DNA of 42,124 nt, taken from positions 1-42,124 of the forward strand of contig NZ_CANMAX010000015.1 of assembly GCF_947495995.1 (NCBI RefSeq). The letters are read 5' to 3'. Made by a program: the position numbers and the translations under genes. The notes beneath the pieces were generated by a model. It was not told the origin of the DNA and did no database searches. It saw only the letters and a list, made by a program, of their open reading frames with translations. Shown here in pieces: positions 33,901-42,124 of this stretch. The stretch is from an uncultured Tenacibaculum sp. Its GTDB lineage: Bacteria; Bacteroidota; Bacteroidia; Flavobacteriales; Flavobacteriaceae. The first letter of the stretch is position 1, and each line of letters opens with the position of its first letter.

Positions 33901-35775
33901 ACGGATAATCAAGATTTAACTTTATCTGGAAACACTTTAGGATTAACTAATGACGCTACAACTATCGATTTAGCAAAGTATTTAGATAACACAGATAGTC
34001 AAGCGTTATCGTTAGCAACAAACACATTAAGTATTTCTGGAAACTCAGGAACTGTAGATCTTTCTTCTTATTTAGATAATACAGATAATCAAGATTTAAC
34101 TCTTACAGGAAATACTTTAGGATTAACGAATGATGCAACAACTATCGATTTAGCTAAATATTTAGACAACACAGATAGTCAAGCGTTATCATTGGCAACG
34201 AACACATTAAGTATTTCTGGAAATGCTGCAACTGTAGATCTTTCTTCTTATTTAGATAATACGGATGCACAAACAATTGCTTTCTCTGGAACAAACTTAA
34301 GTATTGCTAACGGAAATACAATCGATCTATCTAGCTTACAAGATGGAACTGGAACTGACAATCAGGATTTAACTTTAACTGGAAATACTTTAGGGTTAAC
34401 TAACGATGCTACTACTGTTGATTTAGCTAGATATTTAGATAACACAGATAGTCAAGCATTATCGTTAGCAACTAACACATTAAGTATTTCTGGAAACGCA
34501 GGAACTGTAGATCTTTCAGGTTATTTAGATAATACAGATGCGCAAACAATTACTTTATCCGGAACGAACTTAAGTATTGCTAACGGAAACACAGTAGATT
34601 TAGCTAGTTTACAAGATGGAACTGGAACTGATAATCAAGATTTAACTCTTACAGGAAATACTCTAGGATTAACTAACGATGCTACATCTGTTGATTTAGC
34701 TAAATATTTAGATAATACAGATGCGCAAACAATTACTTTATCGGGAACGAACTTAAGTATTGCTAACGGAAATACAATAGATTTAGCTAGTTTACAAGAT
34801 GGAACTGGAACTGACAATCAAGATTTAACTTTAACTGGAAATACTTTAGGATTAACTAACGATGCTACTGATGTTGACTTAGCTAAATATTTAGACAATA
34901 CAGATGCACAAACAATTGCTTTATCTGGAACGAATTTAAGTATTGCTAACGGAAATACAGTAGATTTAGCTAGTTTACAAGATGGAACTGGAACTGATAG
35001 TCAAACATTATCTTTATCTGGAGCTACTTTAAGCATTGCTAATGGAAATAGTATTGATTTATCTAGTTTACAAAACGGAACTGCAACAGATTCTCAGACA
35101 CTGGCAGTTTCTGGGACCACTTTAAGTATTGAAAATGGAAATACTGTTGATTTATCAAGTATTCAGGATGGAATTGGAACTGATAATCAAACTTTAGAGT
35201 TAATAAATAATAATTTAAGTATTCGTAATGGTAACTCAATAGATTTATCTGCATATGTAAACTCTGATAGTCAAAACTTAACTGCGGCAACATTATCAGG
35301 TACAGATTTAACAATAGAAATTGAAAATGGTGCTTCTGTATCAGTAGATTTAGCTCCTATTGTTTCTAACTTACAATCAGAATTAACTACAGCACAAATT
35401 CAACTTGCAAGATTACAATCTCAAATGACAGATGTATTATCTCGTATAGAAACTATTGAAAATTGTGCTTGTGATGCTACTTTATCTGTTGGTGGTAATA
35501 CTCAACCAAGACAAAAGAGTCCGAAATTATATCAAAATATTCCAAATCCATTTAGTAGTACTTCAACTATTAAATACTATTTGCCACACGATATAAATAA
35601 TGCTTCTATCATTTTTACTGATGGTGTTGGAAAAGTAATTTCAAAAATTGCTTTAGAAGATCGTGGTGAAGCTGAATTAAATATTAATAGCGATAGATTA
35701 CCTGTTGGAGTTTATCATTATACATTAATAGTAAATAATGTAAAAGTAGATAGCAAACGAATGATTATAAAATAG
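30904..35775 (+). CDS. T9SS-secreted giant adhesin with YadA-head-like and 60-residue repeats
   Basis: Encodes 1623 aa. Signal peptide MKKLFPLIVFFLSVFYSVKT. Residues about 85-215 contain tandem 17-residue units such as NTFIGTESGENNTTGYD, like the left-handed coils of YadA-type trimeric heads. A GxAxAIGxxA-like stretch (AVAIGANTVAQNNG, then IAIGYNAVVNASNSI) reaches about 470. A junction domain (LIVYDTDENLLYSWNGTEWV, about 535-555) follows, as in bacteriophage tail-fibre-like and Bacteroidota surface proteins. Residues about 760-1460 are repeats of DLTLTGNTLGLTNDATTIDL / LSISGNAGTVDLSSYLDNTD. A coiled coil (LQSELTTAQIQLARLQSQMT) precedes CAC and a type A T9SS sorting domain (LYQNIPNPFSSTSTIKYYLP to VDSKRMIIK). 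Probably a trimeric fibre released or anchored through T9SS. Confidence 0.85.
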   Translation: MKKLFPLIVFFLSVFYSVKTEAQTLNEIQGTGSGVSITTGDYNTMFGDSTGSAATVTSRLTFFGFGAGKNANSTSSFGGSIGMVAIGYMAGYSNTTGFDNIFIGEEAGRLTLTGGDNTFIGTESGENNTTGYDNTFVGEESGTKNTTGYENTFIGEDAGMSNTTGYKNVFVGNEAGISADVGYRNTAVGSEAMSDVDDGHHNTSIGDSSAIDIGDGIYNTMIGAASGPATEWADFNTFVGAMSGWDNNRTNSTTNANRNTYVGFLSGASNREGQDNAGFGAFSGYGRAAGITSSGDFTGFRGNTIRHRTTFFGSQAIAAQNDVITMGYYSYSSGRFGIGIGNEGNMADATGAIGMGYQFVTTNNGDYSVGIGYQSNISQSDAVGIGRAVDIDNTQAVAIGANTVAQNNGAIVIGYGARSNDIIDSSPTGPTPSAVEATNNIAIGYNAVVNASNSITIGNGATTSSANAMILGGDVNPVRVGIGTSDPNEFASLDLTGTNKGLIVNRMTTAQRTAMQPSFPTVPTSPGIRETEAGLIVYDTDENLLYSWNGTEWVTLLADNLGNHTATTTLNMGDNVVRFNFGETNGVEFNNSERYKISYGGSANYDYGPVTGVSIKNSMSTSTSNGWTWGPYNAPPVAAISTEGKMQIANSLNIAGNYEFPVVDGTANQVLVTDGSGALTWTSRNLSYDVDTGLLSIGNGNTVQLNDIIGGGISGDSLRIDHPNGGARYIDIGAIFKQTKYNNTNKILSFGLNQDVDLSDLAQDLTLTDNTLALSNDATSVDLAKYLDNTDNQALSLVTNTLSISGNAGTVDLSSYLDNTDNQDLTLTGNTLGLTNDATTIDLAKYLDNTDSQALSLATNILSISGNAGTVDLSSYLDNTDNQDLTLSGNTLGLTNDATTIDLAKYLDNTDSQALSLATNTLSISGNAATVDLSSYLDNTDNQDLTLTGNTLGLTNDATTIDLAKYLDNTDSQALSLATNTLSISGNAGTVDLSSYLDNTDNQDLTLSGNTLGLTNDATTIDLAKYLDNTDSQALSLATNTLSISGNSGTVDLSSYLDNTDNQDLTLTGNTLGLTNDATTIDLAKYLDNTDSQALSLATNTLSISGNAATVDLSSYLDNTDAQTIAFSGTNLSIANGNTIDLSSLQDGTGTDNQDLTLTGNTLGLTNDATTVDLARYLDNTDSQALSLATNTLSISGNAGTVDLSGYLDNTDAQTITLSGTNLSIANGNTVDLASLQDGTGTDNQDLTLTGNTLGLTNDATSVDLAKYLDNTDAQTITLSGTNLSIANGNTIDLASLQDGTGTDNQDLTLTGNTLGLTNDATDVDLAKYLDNTDAQTIALSGTNLSIANGNTVDLASLQDGTGTDSQTLSLSGATLSIANGNSIDLSSLQNGTATDSQTLAVSGTTLSIENGNTVDLSSIQDGIGTDNQTLELINNNLSIRNGNSIDLSAYVNSDSQNLTAATLSGTDLTIEIENGASVSVDLAPIVSNLQSELTTAQIQLARLQSQMTDVLSRIETIENCACDATLSVGGNTQPRQKSPKLYQNIPNPFSSTSTIKYYLPHDINNASIIFTDGVGKVISKIALEDRGEAELNINSDRLPVGVYHYTLIVNNVKVDSKRMIIK
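33181..34260 (+). repeat. 180-bp tandem repeat array in the adhesin gene
   Basis: Six units of exactly 180 bp (60 codons) start at 33181, 33361, 33541, 33721, 33901 and 34081. Units 2-6 differ mainly at synonymous positions; the first is more divergent. From 34261 to about 35290 a related but irregular set with TDAQTIALSGTNLSIANGNT continues. High DNA identity makes the copy number prone to change by recombination or slippage. Confidence 0.9.
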
Positions 35776-35806
35776 ATTATTTTATTATATATAGTTTTTT
35801 TCACAT

Positions 35807-35836
35807 GAAAAGCATCGCAGTTTTGCGATGCTTTTC
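35807..35836 (+). terminator. Terminator after the adhesin gene
   Basis: Perfect 13-bp stem GAAAAGCATCGCA (35807-35819), loop GTTT, TGCGATGCTTTTC (35824-35836), 32 bp after the stop codon. It can also serve the small membrane gene on the minus strand. Confidence 0.88.
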
Positions 35837-35863
35837 TATTTTCAAAAAAGAAGTAATTAAGAA

Positions 35864-36085
35864 TTACAAGACAGATATAACCATACTAAACATTTGTAAA
35901 ACGAAACCGAATAACAACAACATTAAACCATACTGCGACATCACAAAGATTTTAGTTTCTTCATCTTTTTCTAATGATGAGTCTACTTTAAGTGCTTTGT
36001 ACAACCTTTTATTCGGAACACCATATTTTGAAATAAGTAATATTCCAATCATTTCTATAACTATGCTTATTATACTAAGAACCAT
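35864..36085 (-). CDS. Small two-helix membrane protein
   Basis: Encodes 73 aa: a hydrophobic helix MVLSIISIVIEMIGILLISK, a charged middle (YKALKVDSSLEKDEETK) and a second helix (YGLMLLLFGFVLQMFSMVIS). No named family recognised. I prefer it to the overlapping plus-strand frame 35805-36104, whose start lies inside the adhesin terminator. Confidence 0.55.
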   Translation of the reverse strand: MVLSIISIVIEMIGILLISKYGVPNKRLYKALKVDSSLEKDEETKIFVMSQYGLMLLLFGFVLQMFSMVISVL

Positions 36086-36197
36086 GTTTTCTTTACAAAA
36101 TTAGTTTGAAATCAGATTTTGATCAGTATTGAAATTTATTTTGAAACTATTTAAAACTACTCTAAAATAGATCTATTTTCTTTTTCTGATACTGCAT

Positions 36198-36238
36198 AAA
36201 AAAAGCATCAACTCATTTTTGAGTTGATGCTTTCTATC
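36198..36238 (-). terminator. Terminator of the T9SS type B/PorP/OmpA operon
   Basis: Perfect 14-bp stem AAAGCATCAACTCA (36202-36215), loop TTTT, TGAGTTGATGCTTT (36220-36233); on the minus strand followed by a T-run. It lies 24 bp after the OmpA-family stop codon. Confidence 0.88.
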
Positions 36239-36257
36239 TTACTTAAGATTTATCTAT

Positions 36258-38303
36258 TTACATTTTTATGATAATAAATTCTGATCTTCTGTTCAATTGA
36301 TGTTCTGCTTCAGAACACACAACTCCATCTGCACATTTATTTATCAATCTAGATTCTCCGTAACCAATAGCACTTTCCAATCGATTTGCAGCGATTCCTT
36401 GACTTATTAAGTAATCTCTTGTAGATTTTGCTCTTCGATCTGATAATGCCAAATTGTATGCATCTGTATTTCTAGCATCTGTATGAGATTCAATCTTAAT
36501 AACCATTTTAGGATATTGTGTCATTAAAACTACAATTTTATTCAACTCAATAGCTGCATCATTTCGAATGAAAGACTTATTCAAATCAAAATAAATTATT
36601 CCAATTTTTATTTTAAGAACTCCGCCTTCTTCTACGATAAGTTTATCCAAAGTTTTTAATCCTAAAGGAACGATAGTTTCACCAGGAATTTTATCTGTTA
36701 ATACAGGTTTATCTTTTTTACCATATCCCGTTTTCTGTGCTTCAACTTTATATTTTGTATCACAATCTAATACTGTATTAAACTGATAAGCTCCATTAAT
36801 ATTGGTAACCGTAGTTTCTAATTGCGCGCCTTTTTCGTTGTATAAAATCACATTTACATTTGCAATTCTCTCACCAGTAACTTCGTTAGAAACATAACCT
36901 CTGATGGATTGATCACACTCTGGTTTTTCTTCTATGATTGGAACTCTAATGAACGAATAAATATCGTCGTCACCTTTACCTGTTGATCTGTTTGAAGCAA
37001 CAAATCCTCTATTTAATTTTTCTTTTATAATAAATGAAAAATCGTCTAACTTACTATTTAAAGGTGCTCCTAAATTTTTAGGTGTACTAAAAGTTTCATC
37101 AATTATTTTACTTTGATATACATCTAAACCACCTAAACCTAAATGTCCGTCTGAAGCAAAATACAAAGCTTTATCTGTAATGAATGGAAACATTTCTCTT
37201 CCAGCAGTATTTACTTTTTCTCCTAAATTTCTCGGTTCAGAATAACGTACCTTATTAATGGAATCATTTTCTTTATTTTGAAAAACATCTACAACAAAAA
37301 TATCTGTTCCTCCAATCGATCCTGGCATATCTGAAACAAAATATAATAACTTTCCATCGCTACTTAATGTTGGATGTCCGACTGAATATTCTTCACTATT
37401 AAAAGGTAGTTCTTGAATATTTTCCCAAACTTCTTTTCCTTCTTCATTTTGTACTAGATCGGCTCTGTATAATTTTAAATGATTGGTTCCTTTGTCGTCT
37501 CTTCCAAGTTCACCATCGTAATTATTTCGGGTAAAATAAACACTTTTCTGATCTGGTGTAAATGTTACTGTAGCTTCGTGATATCTAGTATTAATAGTTG
37601 ACGAAAAATCTTCTACATTATCTATATCAGATTCAATAGCATTTAAATCTCCAACATATAAATTTAGAAATGGTTGTTCATTCCAATGGTAAATTCTAGT
37701 GTGGTAATTAGACGAATCTGCTGCTGATGAAAAGATCAATTTATCTTTATAATACATCGGTCCGAAATCTGAATACTCAGTGTTTATTGATAAATTTTGT
37801 AAAACGAATTGTGGTTTGATATTTAAAACATCTTCAATAGTTTGATCGATTTGATCGTAATTCACAGATCTATCATCTACTTTTTGAGTTTTCTTTGCAA
37901 ACTCTTTCATCCATCGTTTAGCTTCATCATACCTACCGATTCCTTCTAAACTATGTGCATATCTAAAAATGTATTCTGGATTAATATTTGGAAAATATGT
38001 TGATATAAGTTTGTTATATACTCTTTCAGCATTTTCCATGTCTGTATTAAAAAAATAGGCATCTCCAGTTCTTTTTAAAACACGTAAATAGTTCTCTCCT
38101 CTATTTTCTTTATTTCTTAATAAACTATTCAATTCTGTTTCATAAGCTTGCGCAGCTTCTTTATACCACATTTTCTTAAATAGCTTGTCTGCTCTCGGAG
38201 TTGAACTTTCAATATCTAAACTATCTGAAACAAAATTCTGAGCTAAGGAACTTTGGAATATACTTAAAACGAAAATTAATATAATAGATTTTTTCATTGT
38301 CAT
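36258..38303 (-). CDS. OmpA-family protein with PD40 repeats (T9SS-associated, PorE-like)
   Basis: Encodes 681 aa (ATG at 38303; a second ATG two codons on is equally possible). Signal peptide IILIFVLSIFQSSLAQ. Order: TPR-like helices about 30-145; WD40/PD40 beta-propeller about 165-460 (DFGPMYYKDKLIFSSA, HPTLSSDGKLLYFVSDMPGS, FPFITDKALYFASDGHLGLG); a carboxypeptidase-regulatory-like Ig domain about 470-550 (IRGYVSNEVTGERIANVNVI); and an OmpA C-terminal domain about 570-681 with the peptidoglycan-binding SHTDARNTDAYNLALSDRRA. The layout matches T9SS-linked proteins that tie PorP/SprF and type B cargo to the cell wall. It starts 5 bp after the PorP stop. Confidence 0.9.
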   Translation of the reverse strand: MTMKKSIILIFVLSIFQSSLAQNFVSDSLDIESSTPRADKLFKKMWYKEAAQAYETELNSLLRNKENRGENYLRVLKRTGDAYFFNTDMENAERVYNKLISTYFPNINPEYIFRYAHSLEGIGRYDEAKRWMKEFAKKTQKVDDRSVNYDQIDQTIEDVLNIKPQFVLQNLSINTEYSDFGPMYYKDKLIFSSAADSSNYHTRIYHWNEQPFLNLYVGDLNAIESDIDNVEDFSSTINTRYHEATVTFTPDQKSVYFTRNNYDGELGRDDKGTNHLKLYRADLVQNEEGKEVWENIQELPFNSEEYSVGHPTLSSDGKLLYFVSDMPGSIGGTDIFVVDVFQNKENDSINKVRYSEPRNLGEKVNTAGREMFPFITDKALYFASDGHLGLGGLDVYQSKIIDETFSTPKNLGAPLNSKLDDFSFIIKEKLNRGFVASNRSTGKGDDDIYSFIRVPIIEEKPECDQSIRGYVSNEVTGERIANVNVILYNEKGAQLETTVTNINGAYQFNTVLDCDTKYKVEAQKTGYGKKDKPVLTDKIPGETIVPLGLKTLDKLIVEEGGVLKIKIGIIYFDLNKSFIRNDAAIELNKIVVLMTQYPKMVIKIESHTDARNTDAYNLALSDRRAKSTRDYLISQGIAANRLESAIGYGESRLINKCADGVVCSEAEHQLNRRSEFIIIKM

Positions 38304-38308
38304 AAACT

Positions 38309-39232
38309 TTAAAAGAAACGTGGTGATTTTAATTGTTTTTCTTTGGTCTTCAATTCAAATCGTAACATGATTTCATGTGTTCCTGAATTAAAATCTCCAA
38401 GTCTAGTTGTAGTTAAATCGTAAGCATATCCTAATAATAATTTAGGACTCAATTGAAATCCTAATAAACCACTAAAAGAATCATCCCAACGATAAGCAGC
38501 TCCTAATCTTAATGTATCATAGATTAAAAAATTGGCAGATAAATCTACAATAGCAGGCGCTCCTACTACAAACTTTCCTAAAAATGCTGGCTTAAATTTT
38601 ACGTTATCACTAAGATCAAATACTTTTCCTGCGATTAAAAAATAATGCAATCGTTCTGCGCTAACATCAAAACTTGTACTACTAAATGTATCTCGATCGA
38701 AATGTTTATTCGTTAAAAAGTTAGGAACAGAAATTCCTAAATACGATTTGTCATTTCTCCAATATAAACCTGCTCCAAGTGTTGGCAAAAACTTGTTGTT
38801 TATTGAATTTACATCTGGATTGGTTTGAAAACCATCAAACAAATCTACATTTAACAATCTACCTCCTGCTTTTAATCCAAAAGATAATCTACTTTTATTC
38901 CTCAATTTAATTGTATAAGAAAGGTTGGCATCTAGATATAATTCTCTAGATGGACCTAACTTATCGTGTACAAAAGCAACTCCTAAACCAAGGTTATTAC
39001 CAATTGGTGATTCTACAGTTAACGACTGTGTTTGCGGAGCTCCTTCAATTCCTACCCATTGTGTTCTATGTAAGGCCACTACTGTTAAGTGACCTCTAGA
39101 ACCAGCATAAGCTGAATTTACGGATAATGTATTAAACATATAATTAGTGTACTGTGGATCTTGCTGTGCTTTACCAGAAATAGCACTAAAAACTAGAAAC
39201 AAGACTAATACTATTTTAAATTTCAAATACAT
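38309..39232 (-). CDS. PorP/SprF-family type IX secretion membrane protein
   Basis: Encodes 307 aa from the ATG at 39232, opening the signal peptide KFKIVLVLFLVFSAISGKAQ. The family signature is clear: QQDPQYTNYMFNTLSVNSAY then AGSRGHLTVVALHRTQWVGI, followed by GAPQTQSLTVESPIGNNLGL and a 14-strand-like outer-membrane barrel to the end. SprF-type proteins handle one partner cargo of T9SS with a type B sorting domain, which fits the giant gene directly upstream. The two are separated by 39 bp and read in the same direction. Confidence 0.93.
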   Translation of the reverse strand: MYLKFKIVLVLFLVFSAISGKAQQDPQYTNYMFNTLSVNSAYAGSRGHLTVVALHRTQWVGIEGAPQTQSLTVESPIGNNLGLGVAFVHDKLGPSRELYLDANLSYTIKLRNKSRLSFGLKAGGRLLNVDLFDGFQTNPDVNSINNKFLPTLGAGLYWRNDKSYLGISVPNFLTNKHFDRDTFSSTSFDVSAERLHYFLIAGKVFDLSDNVKFKPAFLGKFVVGAPAIVDLSANFLIYDTLRLGAAYRWDDSFSGLLGFQLSPKLLLGYAYDLTTTRLGDFNSGTHEIMLRFELKTKEKQLKSPRFF

Positions 39233-39271
39233 TTTCAATTTTTATTTTAATTTTTTTATTTGATTTTGATC

Positions 39272-42124
39272 TTATCTTACTATATATAACCATCCTACTC
39301 TAGCTTCTGAACCATCTCCTAAATCTAGAACATAATAATAGGTTCCTATTGGTAATCTTTCATCTTTATTGATAACTGCTCTACCATTAGAAATTCCATT
39401 AAAGCTATTGTCGTAACCCTGTTTTTCGTAAACTATATTACCCCATCTATTGTAGATTTCTAATTTATTATTAGGGTATCTATCAATACAATCGATATAG
39501 AATACATCATTTTCTCCATTTCCATTTGGTGAAAACTTATTATGAATGGTTAAACATATAGGTGAAATTGTAACACTATTACTATCGTTATTTGGATTTC
39601 CATCGATTTGATCTAAAGACTGTAAAGAAGCTGTATTTTCATAATCGTTTATATCTAATACTTTTACTTCAATCTCTAGTAATTCAATTGCTCCTGAAGG
39701 AACAGATGGTATCGTCCAAATTCCAGCTGTTGGATTATATGTTCCTGATGTAGCAACAGAACTCATATACTCATATCCACTAGGTAATGCCTCAGCAATT
39801 ACAACAGAAGTAGCATCTAAACTTCCTTCGTTTGTTACCGTAATTGTAAAATTAATAACGTCATTAATTGCTGGTTCTGCAACGTCTACTTGCTTGTTAA
39901 CAGATATATCTGCAGTAGGTGTATTGATTGAAATTGCGCTTTCATCATTTTCACTTTGATCTCCATCATCGTTATTTGGAGTACTATTTGGATCGAATTG
40001 ATCACTTTCTGTTATTTGAGCAATATTTAAATATTCTCCTGCTTGTAATGTTGGCATATTAACTGTTGCTTCATAAGTGATTGTTAATCCTGTTAAAGGA
40101 ATATTCAATCCAGACCAATTAATCGTGTTTCCTGTTAAAACTCCTCCATCACTAATATTCGTAATATTGCTATAACCAATAGGAATACTATCTTCTAGAG
40201 CTACTCCTGTAGCAATATTCGGACCTGCATTGTTAACCTGTAATGTAAATGTGATTACATCACCTACATTAGCATTAACATTACTCACTGATTTTATCAA
40301 TTCTAAATCAGAAATTCCTACTTGAACTGTAAAACTAGCTTCATCATCATCATCAATTCCATCTCCAAGATCATCAACAGTATTATCAGCTGTAACATCA
40401 CTATCAGGATCAATTTGATCTACTGCTTTAATTTCAGTTTCATTAGTGAATTCTCCTGGAATATCTGCTGGTGTATTTACAATAACATCAATAAATAATG
40501 TTTGCGAACCATTAGCAGGAATATCATCTACTGTCCATAATCCTGTTACTGGATCATACGAACCTGAAGTCGCACTAAATTGCTGATAAACAAAACCTGA
40601 TGGTAATAAATCTAATACTTCAACATTAGTAGCATTATCTGGACCTGCATTACTTACATTAATTTGGAAACGTAATGCATCTCCTGGCTGTGCACTTGTA
40701 ATACCTCCTACAGTTGTTTTATTAATAGAAAGATCGGCAACTGTTTGGATTGGTACTGTAACTGCCTCTGCATAATCATCTTCCGTCGTTACTCCATTTC
40801 CAGGTGTTGAATCGCTATCTACAACATTAGAAGCTGAAACTTCTGCTGTATTTAAATAAACTCCTGTTGGTCTTACTCTTACATCTATTAATAATGTTTC
40901 TACATCTCCGGTTGCTAAATTTCCAACAGTCCAAATTCCTGTGTTTTCATTATATGTTCCTGTTGAAGAACTAAATGTTTGGAAATCGTAACCAGAAGGT
41001 AATAAATCGGTCACTTCAACTCCTGTTGCTGTTTGCGGACCATCATTTCTAACTGTTAATACAAAAGTGATTTCATCTCCAACTAATGGAGTTGTATCAC
41101 CATCTACAACAGCTTTTGTTAATGATAAATCTGCTATTGAAATTACTGGTGTTGTTATAGCGCTATCTTCATCATCTTCACTTTGATCTCCATCGTCATT
41201 GTTTGGAGTAGAATCGGCATCGACAACATCTGAAGCACTTATTTGTGCAATATTTAGATAATCTCCTGTTGGATTTACTAATACATCAATTAATAATGTT
41301 TCTGAAGTTCCGCTTGCAATATTACCAACTGTCCAAATACCTGTAGCTTCGTTATAAGTTCCTTCTGTAGAACTGAACAATACAAAGTCGTATCCTGAAG
41401 GTAATAAATCTGTTACTTCAACTCCTGTGGCATCTTGAGGTCCATCATTAGTTATTGTAATCTGGAATGTTATTTCTGAACCTACTAATGGAGTTGTATC
41501 TCCATCAACAACAATTTTGGTTAATGATAAATCTGCTATTGAAATAACTGGAGTTACAATAGCATTATCTTCATCATCTTCACTCTGATCTCCATCATCA
41601 TTGTTTGGAACAGAATCAACATCAAATACATCTGAAGCTGTTACTTCAGCAATGTTTAAATAATCTCCAGTTGGATTCACTAAAACATCAATTAATAATG
41701 TTTGTGATTCACCTGAAGGAATATTACCTACTTGCCAAATACCTGTAGCTTCATTATATAAACCTGCCGTTGAACTATATAAAATGAAATCATAACCAGA
41801 AGGTAATAAATCTCGAACTTCAACTCCTGTTGCATCTTGCGGACCATCGTTAAATACTCTAATTTCAAAAGTGATTTCTGAACCTACAAGCGGAGTTGTA
41901 TCTCCATCAACAACAATCTTAGTTAATGATAAATCTGCTTGATTAACTATTGGTGTTATACTCGTTTCATCGTCATCATTAATTCCATCTCCATAATCAT
42001 CTGCAGTAGCATCACTTGTTGGATCACTATCGGGATCAAACTGATCGCTGGCACTAATCTCTGCATTGTTCGTATAACTTACTCCTGCACCTGGCGCATT
42101 AACCGTAGCCGTATAACTTACACT
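39272..42124 (-). CDS. Giant DUF11-repeat surface protein with T9SS type B sorting domain, 5' end outside window
   Basis: The frame is open from the stop at 39272 to the window end (950 aa visible), so the GTG-type start near 41680 is not real. Six DUF11 repeats are complete or nearly so, each opening like LSLTKIVVDGDTTPLVGSEI and continuing with DGPQDATGVEV, DLLPSGYDF and TLLIDVLVNPTGDYLNIA. They are joined by Asp-rich linkers such as NNDDGDQSEDDED that probably bind calcium. The C-terminus is the gliding-motility type (CHU_C) domain: FSPNGNGENDVFYIDCIDRY, LEIYNRWGNIVYE, GTYYYVLDLGDG. It should be exported by T9SS with the PorP/SprF protein and anchored at the cell surface, as an adhesin of SprB type. 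Confidence 0.9.
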   Translation of the reverse strand, partial: SVSYTATVNAPGAGVSYTNNAEISASDQFDPDSDPTSDATADDYGDGINDDDETSITPIVNQADLSLTKIVVDGDTTPLVGSEITFEIRVFNDGPQDATGVEVRDLLPSGYDFILYSSTAGLYNEATGIWQVGNIPSGESQTLLIDVLVNPTGDYLNIAEVTASDVFDVDSVPNNDDGDQSEDDEDNAIVTPVISIADLSLTKIVVDGDTTPLVGSEITFQITITNDGPQDATGVEVTDLLPSGYDFVLFSSTEGTYNEATGIWTVGNIASGTSETLLIDVLVNPTGDYLNIAQISASDVVDADSTPNNDDGDQSEDDEDSAITTPVISIADLSLTKAVVDGDTTPLVGDEITFVLTVRNDGPQTATGVEVTDLLPSGYDFQTFSSSTGTYNENTGIWTVGNLATGDVETLLIDVRVRPTGVYLNTAEVSASNVVDSDSTPGNGVTTEDDYAEAVTVPIQTVADLSINKTTVGGITSAQPGDALRFQINVSNAGPDNATNVEVLDLLPSGFVYQQFSATSGSYDPVTGLWTVDDIPANGSQTLFIDVIVNTPADIPGEFTNETEIKAVDQIDPDSDVTADNTVDDLGDGIDDDDEASFTVQVGISDLELIKSVSNVNANVGDVITFTLQVNNAGPNIATGVALEDSIPIGYSNITNISDGGVLTGNTINWSGLNIPLTGLTITYEATVNMPTLQAGEYLNIAQITESDQFDPNSTPNNDDGDQSENDESAISINTPTADISVNKQVDVAEPAINDVINFTITVTNEGSLDATSVVIAEALPSGYEYMSSVATSGTYNPTAGIWTIPSVPSGAIELLEIEVKVLDINDYENTASLQSLDQIDGNPNNDSNSVTISPICLTIHNKFSPNGNGENDVFYIDCIDRYPNNKLEIYNRWGNIVYEKQGYDNSFNGISNGRAVINKDERLPIGTYYYVLDLGDGSEARVGWLYIVR
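39650..42124 (-). repeat. DUF11 coding repeats with near-identical neighbours
   Basis: Repeats of about 120-140 codons. The three nearest the visible 5' end (about 41040-42000) are nearly the same at the DNA level, the later ones more diverged. This gradient suggests recent amplification toward the N-terminal side. Confidence 0.65.

Noticed and set aside
33181..34260. CRISPR array
   Set aside because: The 180-bp repeats are in-frame coding repeats with no unique spacers and no cas genes nearby.
35805..36104. 99-codon plus-strand gene
   Set aside because: It starts in the terminator hairpin of the adhesin gene and overlaps a better membrane-protein gene on the other strand.
39272..41680. 802-residue complete protein starting at 41680
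   Set aside because: The apparent start is an internal GTG valine; the frame continues with the same repeats to the window end without a stop.

Overview
The window is AT-rich DNA from a member of the Bacteroidota, most likely a gliding marine Flavobacteriaceae; genus not determined. Evidence is the type IX secretion (T9SS) cargo with type A and type B C-terminal sorting domains, a PorP/SprF protein beside an OmpA/PD40 protein, DUF2723, DUF5777 and DUF6787 proteins, and promoters of the Bacteroidota form TTTG-N19-TAnnTTTG. No rRNA, tRNA or CRISPR array was seen.

Region 1 (1-22161) is a two-gene Rhs polymorphic-toxin locus read on the minus strand: an 1111-aa YD-repeat partner and a 1526-aa Rhs protein with its toxin tip (CT2) and a small secreted putative immunity protein. 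Inside the Rhs locus sits a mobile element present twice in perfect tandem (period 6749 bp). Each unit begins in the codons for the conserved Rhs motif YPFGLKHKGYNN and carries CT2 plus immunity, a palindromic REP-like repeat and terminator, a divergent XRE regulator, a P-loop ATPase with a winged helix, two overlapping tyrosine recombinases, a ParD/RelE-type toxin-antitoxin pair, and about 700 bp of highly folded non-coding DNA. The same 35-bp core marks all three junctions (1599-1633, 8348-8382, 15097-15131). Beyond the last junction lies a different tip (CT1) with a lipoprotein immunity candidate, then a truncated RAYT transposase at the window edge. The simplest reading is that an integrative element carries its own Rhs toxin tip and immunity gene, inserts in frame at a conserved codon block, replaces the tip of the resident Rhs protein, and pushes the older tip downstream as an orphan. 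I know of no description of such a system.

Region 2 (22345-26743) holds two divergent operons. One encodes two small membrane proteins (DUF6787 plus a partner). The other encodes two lipoproteins, a CxxCH cytochrome, a YceI-like protein, an OB-fold protein and a DUF5777 barrel. The gap between them has two FNR/CRP-type palindromes, each centred exactly 36.5 bp from the end of its promoter -7 box.

Region 3 (26763-30611) encodes a SAM methyltransferase and a DUF2723 GT-C-like membrane protein with TPR-like repeats.

Region 4 (30904-42124) is cell surface. It has a 1623-aa T9SS adhesin with YadA-head-like repeats and a 180-bp DNA repeat array, a small membrane protein, and an operon of an OmpA/PD40 lipoprotein-like protein, PorP/SprF and a DUF11-repeat T9SS type B giant protein that runs off the window end.
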